Positions 1-13,300 of a DNA stretch of 64,000 nt are shown piece by piece. The stretch is from Thunnus maccoyii (lineage: Eukaryota > Chordata > Actinopteri > Scombriformes > Scombridae), in assembly GCF_910596095.1 (NCBI RefSeq), contig NC_056548.1:17446651-17510650 (forward strand), given 5' to 3'. The position numbers and the translations under genes are program-made. The notes beneath the pieces are model-generated. The model was given only the letters and a program-made list of their open reading frames with translations. It did not search any database and was not told where the DNA came from. How positions within the stretch are numbered: the stretch's first letter is position 1; each line of letters opens with the position of its first letter.

Positions 1-36
1 CAATATTTAATTTGATTTAATTTATGTGTCGGACAG

Positions 37-2601
37 CCCACAGAGAACAATGTCGCATGGCAGAGGTTCCTCCCAACAGGACCCATTGCGATGTTACCGG
101 TAATATATCTACATTGTTTACTGTTATAGTTCTTTGGGAAATATGTCTGTCACAGAAGCTTTTGATAAAGCTTCCACGCTCTGTGCATTGCAGCTGTCGG
201 ACACAGAGAGCTCTCTGGTGTGGTCAACAAGTCATCGACTCGCAGAGGAGCTGCTGGAGCTGGACGAGGAGAGCTTCGTCGATGCCATCAACTCTGCCTT
301 CGTAAGTGTCGCTCTCAACTTTAAACTGCTGATGCTGTATTTACAGTCAGATGCCACATCTGTCAGTAAGATGTCGCAACATTTTTGCGTGCAGTGCTCT
401 GGATGTGGTATGGTTTCTCCGACAGATAGGTCATGAATTACTCACGTGTCGAGCTGTTTTCAGTGACATTTACAAACAATAGAGTCATTGTTTTGCCCAG
501 ACTTTATACAATACTAATATTTCACTGTGGTGATGATATACCTATTCATTTTTTTATGTTTGGAGAAACTCCTTTTTCCCAAGCTGGCTATTTTTACTGG
601 GCCTGCTGATGGACGAGGTCACTATGGTTGAGTCACGTTTGGTTTCAGGCCTGGTTTGCTAATTAAACCTGTGGTCTCCCAGTGTCGACCATTACTGCAT
701 GGAATGTTTTTCAAACAGAGCTAATTCAACTGCATAGCCTGCCCGGCATCTTCTTTTAATTAGCCCAGCTCCCAAGGCTCTGCCAAACCAGTTAGTTAGG
801 GAGGGGCTAAAAAAGCACTTTTGCTGGCCTGAAGCTTTGCTCCTATGACAGCTAATTTCTTTGTCCACTCAAAAGGATAATGTCTGTTTTCTCTCTCCTC
901 TGGCCTTGTTTCTTTCTGTGTCATCTTGCCTGTCTGCCTGTGTGCTAACAGTGGAGTAATGAGAACCAGTCAGAGCTGATCGAGAAGGCCGGCTCTCTGT
1001 TCCGCAGCGCCCTCTCAGCCATCATGCCGTCTGCAGGTTCACCTCGACAGCTCCCCCCAAGTGTGGCAGGGATCGGCCCAAAGACCCGGGTCATGTTTCC
1101 ACTGGGCATGGGTCATGCATCAGAGTACATTAGGCACAGAGTGGCCCTCATTGGGTAAGATAATAATACTGAACCTGCACATTAACACTCTCTGCAAGTT
1201 AATATATAGATTAAAAAAGTCCTAAAAATCTGTTTGTCAAGTATACTTTTAAGCTGTTTGCTCATCCACAATCTTAAGCCTGACAAATATGGAATAATAT
1301 ATTCATGCCGCACTGTACATAAAATAGCACACTGCGTGTTGAACGTGTTTACACAGAGAGGGATATGTTTGTCTTTTCAGGGACGCAGCCCATCGTGTCC
1401 ATCCTCTGGCGGGTCAGGGAGCCAACCTGGGCTTTGGGGATGTGGCTTGCCTCACGCAGCTTCTGAGCCAAGCAGCCTTTACCGGGAAGGACCTGGGTCA
1501 GTGAGAACTCTAAACAGACACAAACGCTGCAACCATAGCACTGTGGTTTCTCCTAAGCTTTTTTCCATAACCCCAATGCATGCTGTTGATGTGAATTATA
1601 AAAAGCATCAGCTTTTCCGGCAGAATTTATTTTATATTTTTCTGTTCATTCTGCCAAGAACTATATGTAAGTTGCTGTTCATAAAAAACAAAAATCCTGT
1701 TATGTGTTATTGTGTTTGTTTTTTTCCTCTGTTAAATGTCCTGAAGTAAAAATAGCACCAGCATATTGACTTAATGGAGAAAACATATGAAAGTCATACA
1801 CAAGCTTAAACCATGTTCTCAGTTTTTAACCCCCGTGTCTTTTTGTTTGCTTGTTCAGGAGCGATTCAGCACCTGTTAGAATATGAAACCGACCGCCAGC
1901 GACACAATCTTCCCATGATGGCTGCCATTGACCTCATGAAACGTCTTTATTCCACTAACGCCCCTCCTGCGGTTTTCCTACGCACCTTCGGTCTGCAGGC
2001 CACCAACATGCTTCCGGCACTAAAAGTAAGTTCCCAACGTATCCGACTGCACATCCCAGTGAACCTGACGATCACGTAGATAATATCAACCACCTGTCAA
2101 ACTGAAGCTCCGCCTCCACCCTGACCCTACCCTCCACCCTCTCTTTTCTGATTACACGGAGCTTTACTTTAGTGGTGTCTATAATTTCCAGGGTTCTGAA
2201 CCTACTACTATGGTATCTAAGTTTAGCCCCAAATTTAGTGTTACCGAAAGTGTGTGGGTGGGGTGCAGGGCTGGCCCTGGGGCAGCGGACAGCGGTGTTG
2301 GCTTGTGTTTTCACACCCCTTTTACTACCGACCACTCATGTGAAATGACTTTATTCCCTACTAAGTGATTCAGACCAACACTACTGTAACTTGTAAAGAC
2401 ATTTCACTATGGAGGCATAAAGTCGAATGTGACATTTTGTCCATATTAAACGTTGGGAGTTTACGGGTCCTGTATAGAGGTGTGCAGAGCCATTCACTTG
2501 TACCAGGCTTTTAGGTAAGCATGATTCAAAGGTTAGGTGTTTTTCAGTTGATGTCTCTTTTGCCTCTGCAGGAACAGATCATGGCATTTGCAAGCAAGTG
2601 A
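37..2601 (+). CDS. coq6: Ubiquinone biosynthesis monooxygenase COQ6, 3' part (5' end outside window)
   Basis: COQ6 is a FAD-dependent mitochondrial monooxygenase that hydroxylates the coenzyme Q ring in the matrix-side CoQ synthesis complex. Six exons are visible: 37-99, 194-301, 952-1154, 1381-1496, 1859-2025 and 2572-2601. They join in phase into 228 residues ending MAFASK, the family's usual C-terminus. The flavin-binding signature [19 protein letters not shown] is split by an intron after its first Gly codon begins. The segments [16 protein letters not shown] and [20 protein letters not shown] also match vertebrate COQ6 closely. The N-terminal FAD-binding (GxGxxG) half and the mitochondrial presequence lie left of the window. 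The first exon starts after an acceptor at 35-36. The gene converges on entpd5. All junctions are GT-AG and no damage is visible. Confidence 0.95.
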
Positions 2602-2694
2602 AGCGTGTGTCATGCAGTGGTCGCCGAAGGATATCCAGTGACTGTGAGCTGTACAGGCTGTAAAAAATTGTGAATGTCAGAAAAACCCTAAAAT

Positions 2695-2700
2695 AATAAA
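2695..2700 (+). promoter_or_regulatory. coq6 polyadenylation signal
   Basis: A canonical AATAAA lies 94 bases after the coq6 stop codon, in AT-rich DNA. It is a plausible mRNA 3' end for coq6. The cleavage site was not determined. Confidence 0.6.
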
Positions 2701-4618
2701 GATCTATTTTACTCTTCTGAGATTGTTTTTCTTGTATACACTTTAGTGCAAAATAAATCCACATTGACATATAGTGCAGTGCTCTGCAGGTGTCCAGAGC
2801 GCATCATACATACATATAACATATGGAAAGCATAAGGATTGTTCATTTTATGTTAAAAGCCTCCATAGTTTTGCAAATACAGTTCTGTATTATCCAAGAA
2901 GTACAGTTTTTACAAGAATATGTGGAGGGTTTCATTCTTAGATGGTGGAAAATGTCGACACAGTCATAGACAATGTCATGAATCCAATGTTTGCACAGTT
3001 TAATAAAATGATTTAATGTTCAGTTCAAAGCTGAAATTAATTTTCTACATAAGAGACTAGAGCAGACTAGTGCACCTTGTAACATTTCATTACAAGAACT
3101 CTTGAACAAAAAAAAATAGAAATATTCACAGTGAAAGTTTTTCATGTTTTATTAAAACATACATGTATGGTATAAACTTACAGTATTTCACTGGATTTAA
3201 TAAAAATTTACATACTGTCAGTCATCAGGTTATTCAACTGATGAACATAGAGGCATTTTTGAGCAATTGTGCAGCACAAAGGTTTTGCAATGTAAAAGCA
3301 GTTCCTGTCAAATGATCTCACTTATAAAAGTTTACAATATGTATATACAGCAGTAGTTATGGAACGTGTTGAATACTGAAAAGACTGCAAAGGCATAGCT
3401 CAGAAAGCAGATGCACAGAAAGTTAATGTTGATAATGGTAATTAAAATACTCTATATTAAAACTTTCTACTCTATTAAACTTTCAGTTATTTAAATATTT
3501 GTACAGTTCACAAGAAAAATGACAAACAGAATTCAATATAATTATTGCTTTTGAGCAACCAACTACATCCCTACAAATGAAGGTTTTAAACTTTTTTTAA
3601 CATGTCTGTTAACATTTTTTTCTGTATTTAAAAGCTGTAGATTATGTTGTTAACACTATCTACCCTTGATGAAAGGTTTTTCCATTGCTAGTCTAATATA
3701 CGGTTCAGATTTGGGGGGCCCTGCAATTTAACCATGCTTGATAAGGACTGTTCCAATCTAGACAAAACAAACAATAATGGCTGAACTTTAAAAACAGAGG
3801 CATTAACATCATACATGCGACAGCTATACAGCACACTCTGTGAGAGCTATCTCTTCACTGCACTCTCTGATTCATGGTGAATCCAACACTACTTGATGAA
3901 TATATACAACTCTGTAGACGACACCAAAGCAACTGATCATGTCTTAGCTACAATATCTGCAATTAAAGTGTTATGTGCAAAAACTGAAGAAAAGAAGCTG
4001 TATGGTCGTCAACTGCTCTATTTCCAATTATGTCTAACTTGTCTAAGGCTAGGGGGAAATGAATTAGGGTCCTGTAAAATAATTTACTGCTAAAATAACA
4101 AGAAGATTGATTAACAAGCATTTAGAAAGACAAATAGTTGTACTTCCAGCACCAATCTCTTAATAAATTCCACTGTGTGTACAGTGCACACCAGGACCAC
4201 AGTAAGCACCAAAATACCAGGACTGGCTGTATTGTTTCTAAACTACTGCCTACACACTTTACATGTAGGTGAGGAAGACACCCACTTCAGACACCCATAA
4301 AGACACCCATAAAGACACTCAGACACCCATAAGGAATCAAAAATGTAAACGTTTTACAAAAAAAAAAAGTTAGCCCACCAGTCATGAGCTTGACATACAG
4401 TAGAAATAGCTGGCCTTATAAAAATATAGTGATTTCTTTTTTTTCAACAGTTCTCGGAGTGTTCGGCAGGGTGCTGAGGTTAAGGGAAAGAGGAGGGGCA
4501 TGGTGGGACCGGGTGTGTCTGTGAGGGGACAGGCTGATCGAGGGTGGATGGAGGAAGGGAAGCCTCACAGTGACAGACTGTCCCTCTCAGTGCCGGCTGC
4601 AACGACAGCAAGCTGCCC
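2701..4618. other. Region between coq6 and entpd5 (convergent 3' ends)
   Basis: AT-rich DNA with no supportable coding exon. Part is probably a long entpd5 3' UTR: on the minus strand an AATAAA lies at 3148-3153, about 1.5 kb past the entpd5 stop, and could be its polyadenylation signal. The only repeat noticed is the short 12-base tandem run listed separately. Confidence 0.5.
4289..4332. repeat. Short tandem repeat, unit AGACACCCATAA
   Basis: Two adjacent perfect copies of a 12-base unit (4289-4312), a truncated AGACACTC, then a third full copy. It lies in the probable entpd5 3' UTR. No spacer structure and no sign of function. Confidence 0.7.
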
Positions 4619-7600
4619 TTAGTGGATGTTGAGGTTTCTGAAGTAGTCGAAGGTTGCACCTAGGGCCCAGCTTGTCTCCACATTGTTCACCTTTTTGGCT
4701 AACTGTGGAACAGAGTGAAAGGTGGATATCCATCAAAACCACAAAGAAGCAAACAATTCTCCTGTCATTTTGATTTAACAAAAGAACATGTTTAAGTCTT
4801 GTGAAATGCTGTACAAACAGAATACATATTTGCAGAAAAGTTTCATCATGCACCCATATCCATTGTCCACAGTAACCTTGCTCTGACTGGCTCACCTGCA
4901 GCACAGTGCTGTCCTTGAAGCCAAAGCCCTCCTTTAACAGGCAAGTGATATATGTCATATCCATGCAGAGGAAGGGGCTGATAGCACGGTATTTGGTCAT
5001 TTTGTTGCACACTGCAAACACAAAAAACCAGACATGACATTAGCACAAGTTTCACATACAACTGACAAAAAGCATGTGACAAAGGCACCTCGCTGTATCA
5101 CAGGATAGAGTCCATGTATTTATGATAAAAAACACTTTTTCTAACCCCTGTGCTGCATGATTAAAAGATGACCTTTCTGTTTTGTTTCGTAGAATAAACA
5201 GGGAGGTGTGAGAAGAACGCCTGAGGGTCAGCATAAGGCTGTGGGTGGGCGGCGGTGTTAAACAGCCTTTTACACAATGTGTGTTTCAGTATGTGTCAAC
5301 CCCAAGGTGGTTTGTGGCTGTCAGGTGCCCTTCTGCCGGGGCCAGACAGACATCCTCTGCTCAGCTGCCAGCCCAGCCTGAGCCAGACTTGTTCCTCGAG
5401 ACCATATGACAATGTTCTCACAACACAAAGAGCCTTATATAACACACTGACTCGCTATAAATCTGGTTCTATGTTAGCCATACACAAAGAACTGATAAGC
5501 ATTGTGTGTATCAGTTACACATACTAGAAATTTTATAGTGATGTTAACATATTTTTTACTATAAAATAAACTATATTTTTGTTACAATCTGTCTCCATAA
5601 AACTTTTTAGCAAATAATCTGTTACATTTTATTGTAACAATAAATTCTGTCTGACAGGATACGCCGTGCCAATTGAACACAATTGTGCCAAGTGTTTGGG
5701 CACACACAAAGTTTAGTACTTGTGCTGTTTAGAGCACAGACTGTTTTTCTAAGATTTGGCGGTTAGAAGACTGATATATATAACTTGTAAGATTGTTGGT
5801 TTCGTACACAAGTTTATCCAACCCTAGAGAAGATAACATGTAACTCTTACCTTCTTTGGCTCTCTTCTTAAAATCCCTGACTTCAATTGCACCACCCCGG
5901 CTGCCATCTGTGAAGAAAAAACAAACATGGCAATATGAATACCTATTTTGTGGGTAAGATGATGATAAGCATGAAAGATAATGGCACTGGAAGGTGACTC
6001 TTTGTGTGTCTGTGCCCACTCACCAATGAGACCAGACTCCACAGCTCTGTCGAAGTAGTAGGAGAAAGCGTAGAAAACACTGCTGCCTTTCACTTCGTAA
6101 GGCTGAAGGACTATTCCTTTGATGACCTTCATCACCTCATAGTAGCACAGCTTATAGCCTGCATAGCCTGCATAGAGAGAGATAGTGAATGTAGTTTTGT
6201 CAAATAATTATTTAATAAATACTGGATGAATGTACTGAATGAACTGAGTGTACAAATGAGTAAACAATGAGGTGCGTGGAAGCAGCAATGGATGGAATGT
6301 AATCAAGGAGAGCTTGGAGGCTCTGTTTGAGGTCAGCCAGGGGTTGAAGCTTGGGGTCGGGTGGGGGGGCGCGGGGGGGGGGGTTAACAGATAATATACA
6401 AGGGAAGCCCAGAAGGACAAGTTTCACACAGTGCCATGGGTATGGTTGGCTAAGATGTGCCGGCAAAACCATGTGCTGACAAGAGCAGCAGTTAAAGCGG
6501 CCCTGTTGGCCTGTCTATTTTTACCACATAATTGTGAGCGGTCCAGATCAAGCCACTCGTTACACAAAAAAAATAACAACTCAGGGACAAGCCCAGCATC
6601 TTTTGGCTACTTGACTGTGGTATGGGAGTGACTGCCTTATTTGTGAAGTTTAACTGACAGTTTTCTTTTCGTTTAAATACAAGGTTGACTGCAGTATAAT
6701 TGTTCAAGAGGGAAGACAGAGAGTACGGATGACGAAACATGCGTTTGGCGCCAAGGTTACAGAAACTTCAGCGGGTAAATGTTTTCATGTGAGACTGTAT
6801 TATACTGTACTCTATTGTGTTCAAGAGTTGAGAAAGGAATGCAGGGATTGTTGGATCCAAGGCAGTGGGGAGGCAATCAAAACCTCAGAGTGCTTTTATC
6901 TTACCGTCTGGAATCCCGCTAACTTTGTAGGTGGTTCCTCCAAAAGTCACATCTTCTCTGAACTTTTTCGGGAGGCAAGAACTAGTAAAGATTTTCCAAT
7001 CTAGACCTAGGAAAACAAAAACAAGAAAACAGTTTGCCATCTTCCATTGAATAAATTGATTAAAGAAATATTTTCATGATAAAAAGTTGTAGATACTGTA
7101 CCATCGGCTCCTAATGCTCCAAGAGTTGCCAATCGAGCCGCATACAGTCCATTTCCAAGGTAGCTATGTGATGGTGACACAGGTTTATGGTGAAATTTTG
7201 ATGATGGCTTATGTTTTAAAAAGCACATTTATTACTATGAGTTTTCATGGGCAAAATCAAATACAGCATCCTCTTAATCTGTTATTTACCTGTGTGTGTA
7301 GAGTTGATATGTGTTGTTGAACAGGTTGAAATTGGCGATGTAACTCGGGGGAGCAGACTGAACTGTTTTCTGTTGGATAAACAACAGGTGTTTAGTGGTG
7401 TATTTTTGGTTAACAACATTTTTAAAAAGACTTATTTAAAAAGACTTTTATTCACCTTTGACTTGGGAAGAAATGTGATCTGTGTAGATCCTCCACCCAA
7501 ATCCAGGATCCCCACTGTCTTCCTTGTGTTGGAATACAAGTGACCTATAAAATGACAAACAAGCAGACATTAAATTGAATGTAGATCATGTATAATAAAG

Positions 7601-10345
7601 TGCAATCCATAAGCAGTCAACATGTTTAACTGCAACTTTATTCAGAATGTATTACCTTTACAACCACTAGTGTCAGAAATGATTCATGCTTACAGATCAT
7701 GCCCACAAAGAGGGAAAAAACCTTTTTGGTTTGAAGCTTAAAGGTTGTTCTTTAAAATAAACTTGATAGCATCTTAGCTGTGTGAAAAACGTGAGGAAAT
7801 ATCACTTGTTTTTGCAACCTGTTTGGGGCCAGTGATTCAAGCTCATAACCTCAGACAGCAGACAAGAGTCTTTCACTGCCGGGCTTCTGTATACACTGGA
7901 GCCTCAGATATGAGCCTCCTGACCACTAACACCACCATAGCAAAACACAAGCAATGTCTTACCTGTGAGGAAGTTCACTGTGACCCAGGCAAGGACTCCT
8001 AAAACAGCACATGAGTGAAAATGTCTGCATTAGTAAAACCCTGAGAAGTGATTACAACAGACATATGAAACACTGCTATATTTTCCCATTTAAATGTGTT
8101 GAAAAAGTAGCAGAGATAACTCTTTCATTAGGCTGATATTAAAGTTAGTCTCACATGTAGGATTGCAGACCAGCCCAGGTAATTACAAGTGTCTCAGATG
8201 TCAAGTTATTGCACTCATAAAGTGAGGATAATGAACTGTATGATGAAACGTAACATAGTGAGGGTGTCTTAATGAGTGATGTGGAGGATCGCACTAAATT
8301 ATTGGGCGTGGGGCAGCAACTCACGCTGGCGTATTTATTTGTACTAACAGACCTCTTGTAAAAAGAATTACGAGAGCAGTATAGTTTGATACATCCTCAG
8401 TGAATGAGGTAATTAAAGCACCTGGTTAGACAATCCCTCAAAAATCACCAAAACATTACCTACCTTCATTTGTTCCATTCATTATGGTAACACTGCTGTT
8501 TGGCACAAAGAAGGGGGATTCAGCAAATACCTCTCGCACCTGTGGATTACATGTACCATCATTTCAATATGATTATTTACTAGCTATGTGTTAAAACAAT
8601 ACTGTTATAATACACTACACAGCCAAGTAATCTACTGTTGTTGGGATATAGTCTCCGGAAGACAAACTGTGTCTTTTCTGTTAGAGTGACAGATAGCTCA
8701 ACCACAAGCATGGCTGGAACAGTAGCCCAGATTTAATACTTCAAATGACAAATATGGTTACTCCACACAACCCCACAACAGCTGTTTTTTGCAACATGAT
8801 AGCCACCAAATGGGCAGACTTGCTCCCTTTTTTTTTCAGTGACACTTGTAAGCACTTAGTGGTTTCTCATCCCGCTCCTTGGCGGGACGGGTGGTGTTTG
8901 TGCCAAACTGTCTGAGGGCAGAAAGAAAACGCGCCTCACCTCCTTCAGAAGAGCATTTGCCTTGTCTTCAGGCAGCAGACGCAGACCCGCCGTGGCCTTC
9001 AGGACCACTGGGGTCCTCTTCCACTCCTCCTCTGGTACTGTCTTCTTAGCAATCTTCAGCAACTGTCGGATGGTGTTGCCACCCTGCAGAAAGAGATGGC
9101 AATCAGTTATAGTACAAGCAGCATTGTTAATGATTATGACCAGTCAGAGAACAGAAAGAAAGACAGATACTTAATAACCAAATTAAGAAATGTGTTCAGT
9201 GATCAAAGTCTTGTTTAAGTCAAATGTAGGTAAATACAGCGGACAAAGTTGACAACAGTGACAGCATCAATAGGAGGCATTTTTGTAATTACACTGTGTT
9301 TACATCACATGAACCCAACCCAAAGAAAATCCCAGTGGTTTGGCGGGTTTGCAGACAGTGACAACTCCCTAATATACCTGATAATTAATAATACAAGATG
9401 GTGCAAACAGGCACACATACCTCCTCAGGGTTGTCTTTATAGGCAGACAGTCCAGGCTTCACTGCATGGTACATTTCATTGTCCAGAACTGGCAGCTCAA
9501 CTAAAAAAAAAAAAAAAGAAAAAGTCAGCATCAGTGAACGGATCATAAAATACAGAGCTAACTGTGATATTTCAGTATATAAAGAAGCGTCTATTAATTT
9601 AATTTCATAGCTTTTCTTTTACAACTTGTGATATTTAGACTGCAGCACATCACCTACATCCAGATACAGTTTTAGAGGTCTGCTTCCTACACAGTTGAGT
9701 CAGACAGCCAAATTAAAAATCCACCTCAGCTAGGCTACTTTTAGAAGCTGTATTGCCCATGCTCTCTGCCGGTTCATGTTTGTCCTTACTTACACCACAC
9801 ACTGAATGACCTAACAGTAAGCAGACAGTAGGAGCCTGCAGCATGGACAAAGCCCTACTATTGCTTTAGAGGCAGACAGAGAGAGAGAGACAGAGACTGG
9901 AGCACTTACCAGGGTCTTTTTGGATGAACTTGTAGATGTGGATCCTGGTGCCTGTGCTCCCAGCGTCAAACATGATCCCATAGAAAACCCGGCTCATGTT
10001 GACGGGGGAGGAGGCTTCAGATACGGTCTGAAAAGCCTCAGGTGGATGGTAAGGCTCAGGTGCAGGATGCATGACTTCGGGCACCGGTTGGAAAGCCTCT
10101 GGCATATGGTGGATGACTTCAGGCGCCGGGTGGAAGACCTCGGGAATATCGGGGTGGCTCGGCTGTGAGACTTCGGCCACCGGGTTGGAGACCTCAGGGA
10201 GGAGGTTTTCCGTGTTGGCGGAATGCTCCCGGTATCGGTAGAGGTGGTGGAAAAGGCGGTGGTGCCGGTAGTAAGTCGCCTCCGCTAAGAGGCTCCCAGC
10301 CAGGAGCCACACGAAAAGTGTGAGAAACGGGCTCGGCGTGGCCAT
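4619..10345 (-). CDS. entpd5: Ectonucleoside triphosphate diphosphohydrolase 5 (ER UDPase/GDPase)
   Basis: ENTPD5 hydrolyses UDP and GDP in the ER lumen, supporting glycoprotein folding and quality control. Thirteen exons: 9910-10345, 9421-9500, 8940-9083, 8464-8539, 7963-7998, 7456-7544, 7290-7369, 7102-7163, 6905-7006, 6024-6158, 5851-5907, 4896-5011 and 4619-4702, giving 498 residues. Apyrase regions are clear: [17 protein letters not shown] (ACR1), [14 protein letters not shown] (ACR2), [18 protein letters not shown] (ACR3, catalytic Glu kept), [14 protein letters not shown] (ACR4) and [12 protein letters not shown] (ACR5). The start chosen ([11 protein letters not shown]) opens a hydrophobic signal peptide; an in-frame ATG 33 bases upstream is less likely. 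Human ENTPD5 has 428 residues. Most of the excess is a Pro/Glu/His-rich repetitive stretch at about residues 50-115. Exon 10 has two possible acceptors 9 bases apart (exon start 6158 or 6167), both in frame. Confidence 0.95.
6352..6383 (+). other. G-rich tract in an entpd5 intron (possible G-quadruplex)
   Basis: Several G runs, including a seven-base run and an eleven-base run, interrupted by TC, T and CGC, sit in the entpd5 intron between exons 9 and 10. The G-rich strand is opposite to the gene, so the transcript is C-rich. Any structure would be in DNA, not the entpd5 RNA. Confidence 0.5.
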
Positions 10346-13300
10346 TGTTTTCACACCACCGGAGAGAAGAAACAACAAGAGTATTTAAAAAAAAAAAGGA
10401 AGAGCTGAGGAGGAGAAGAAGCCCTGGTGGATGCTGGAGTAAAGCGCAGCCTTCTCACAGATTGACCTGGGCCCTGAAGAGAGAGCAGTGAAGATGGAGA
10501 GAAGCAGAGTGGATGCGATGCACTCTCAGGACTGTCCGGTCATCTGTTTACAGTATATAAAGACATAAGGGCTTGGCATGGGGCCACACGGAGAGCAGCC
10601 ATCCACCAATCCCGTAGCGGTCCATCCCAACTCCATCAGGAGTCCCCCCCTCCTGGGAGCTGGGCTGGAGACTACCTGCCTACCAACAGCATTTCCCTCT
10701 TCTTTTTTTAAGGAGGAGGAGGATAATTATTTTTGGCTATGTTTTTCCCCTCCTCATCTTTACTGGATATTCTGAAGCCAAAACTCTCCTGGGAGAGGAG
10801 AATGGGGTTAATGAAGGAGTCAAAATGAATGTCTCACTCTGAAAAAAACTCAAATGGTCTTGAAATACATTTTATGAGTATATTTAGGACTTGCGTAGAA
10901 ACTTGCCCTAGAAATTTCTTCACCAAGAAACTTTTTGGACTTTCACAACTTATGTGCTCAAATTTGGGCTTCTGTCTAAATTAGGAGTGATTCAAGTTTC
11001 TATTTGGATGTTATAAAGGCACATAAATTATGAAATAAATTAGCCTACTACAGTTTTGAAGCAGCTTAAATATTACAATTTTCTAATGCTCACATTCATT
11101 TTGGAATAAAACTTTACAAAAATGTAAGTAAGTTTTGATTTATTGAAACACTTTGGGGCTTTGCATGGATGGCATTAAACAGCATGTCATCAAGACAAAA
11201 CACCAAAAGTACTATATTTCAACTTTAAAAAGTGGCTCATTATTGCAGGTAGAATGGATTTTGGTTTTGTTTTATTATGTATTACAACCTCAGCTAAATC
11301 ATGTTCAGTGGTTGGAATGAATCATGCATGTTTATTAAAAAAAAAATCCTCTGCAGCCTCCCTTTCATGATCCTGCAATAATCACCACATTAAATCTGCA
11401 GCAGTTTCACCGACCTTAAAATATGCAAATGCGACCTGCACTCCAGCTGGCATAAAAGTTAAAAGAATGTTAGCAATCATCTCACTCCCACTCATCCTTG
11501 TGTTAACCACAGGTTTTCCAAGGGAAAAATATTTGGGCAGCAAGGCAAGTTTCACAAGAGAATGCATGAAAAGCATGAGTGGCTGTTTCTCCAATTTAGG
11601 TGGGTGGCTGGCATGGTATCATACTACATGCTGTAGCATATCAGCTAATGCTTTCTCAAGAAATGTTCAGGATCACTAGTTTTAGTGCAGGATGGGCACA
11701 GAGGCAGAGCAACTCAGAGACCTCACTTGAACTGAGATTTGTACCGGGCTGTGATATTTTTCACCCACTTTGTATCAACAGGATGAGGACAGAGATCTGA
11801 AACAAGAGGCGCTGGTAGTCTGGCAGCTGAAGCATCCCTAGGGAACTGACCCTGTCCCAATCCTGACCTAACATGTGCTTATACCGTTTCACCTCATGCA
11901 GCGGGTAACTGAGGCAGAAACCGAACTGTCGGCCAGCCTAGCCACGAGGGTAAGGGAAGGGCAGAGGTCCTGCAGATGGGCAGATGAGTGCAGGAAGTCC
12001 ACGGAGAGGACAATGTGGGGAGGGTGGGGCTTGGCACCAGTGTTCACCCATCATGCCATTCCCCTCCCAGGACACTCAACTGTGCAAAGCACTGTTCCAA
12101 CACTGTAATTTGGACTAAAAATATTGGACTTTCTTTCCTCCTTCCTTTTTTCTAAATACTGTGGCTACTTTTTTCAATCCTGTGGCTCACCAGAATGGTC
12201 GTTCGCCCCTATCAAAGCGTACATGTGCAGGACCTCTCGCTGACTTGTGCCCATAGATGTCTTTGGTTGCATGTTAACAGTGTGATAATGTGATAGATAA
12301 AATCTGAGTTAAAATGTGTAGGTAAGAATAGTTTTATAGAACAGTGTGTTTGTTCAATCTTAAGATAAGATCGTAAGATATTTGCTTGCTGGAAACGTTC
12401 AGACACATCCTGGACAACGTTAATCCATCTTGATCCACCTGCAATGAATCACACTATGTCTTAGTTGTCAACACACCTACATTTTGTTGAAATAGGGACT
12501 TCCCTATTAAAATTCCACATGAATGTAGATTTTACAACAGAAAATTTTGAAATATAAAATTACATACAATAAACTATTGGAAAATCTAAAACAGGTTGCT
12601 AAATCGTGTTGGGACGTCTTGTAACTGCTACTGTACTTACAGTGTGTGAGGTGCCTATCTATGACATGACACAGCATATTACAAACACAATGTTTTAAAG
12701 GAGAGGTAGTCTCAATACAAGATTTGGTATTTTCTTTCAAGTTAACTGAAACCGTAAAGCATGAGAAGGGACCCCAGCTTTGTAATCTACACTGTGCAAT
12801 ATATCATTAATATGCTGCGATGTTAACCTCAGGAATGCCATGTTTGTGGGTGTCCTACCCCAAAAAGTCCATTGAAGAGACCCAAACCTTGTCATTACAA
12901 TTCCAATGATAATGACAGCTTTGAAAAGCTCAGGGTTATTTCAGTTTTCTCTCCTCACTGTCATAGTAATTACCTTTAAATTTAGTCTTAAAACTCTGTT
13001 CATGATGCCAGAGCAGAAAGCGACCCTATATGATTCAGTTTACAGTAGCTACACCCAACACTTTTGCGATATCTACTTTTTTGTTTGAAGAATAATCTAC
13101 GGTGGACACGCTCAGGCTCATGCAGAAAAGCTGAACGAGATGATGGAGAGAATTCAGTGGTTTTGAGTTTGAATTATGACCTGTGCTAACTTTACATTGT
13201 TTCTTTTGGATGAGCTTCTTCGAACATGTAAGCCAACTGCATTTTGCGTTGATCTTAGTGGTTTTCCTATAACTCCAGCAAAAAACAACTGTGGGGATGG

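Noticed and set aside
4289-4332. Regularly repeated 12-mer, considered as a CRISPR-like array
   Set aside because: Units are adjacent without unique spacers, only three copies, and the host is a vertebrate.
6208-6472. Proline-rich minus-strand frames
   Set aside because: Generated by the G-rich intron tract. No splice signals or similarity.
9504-9519. A-rich run next to an entpd5 exon, considered as a retrocopy tail
   Set aside because: It is the polypyrimidine tract of the minus-strand acceptor for exon 2.
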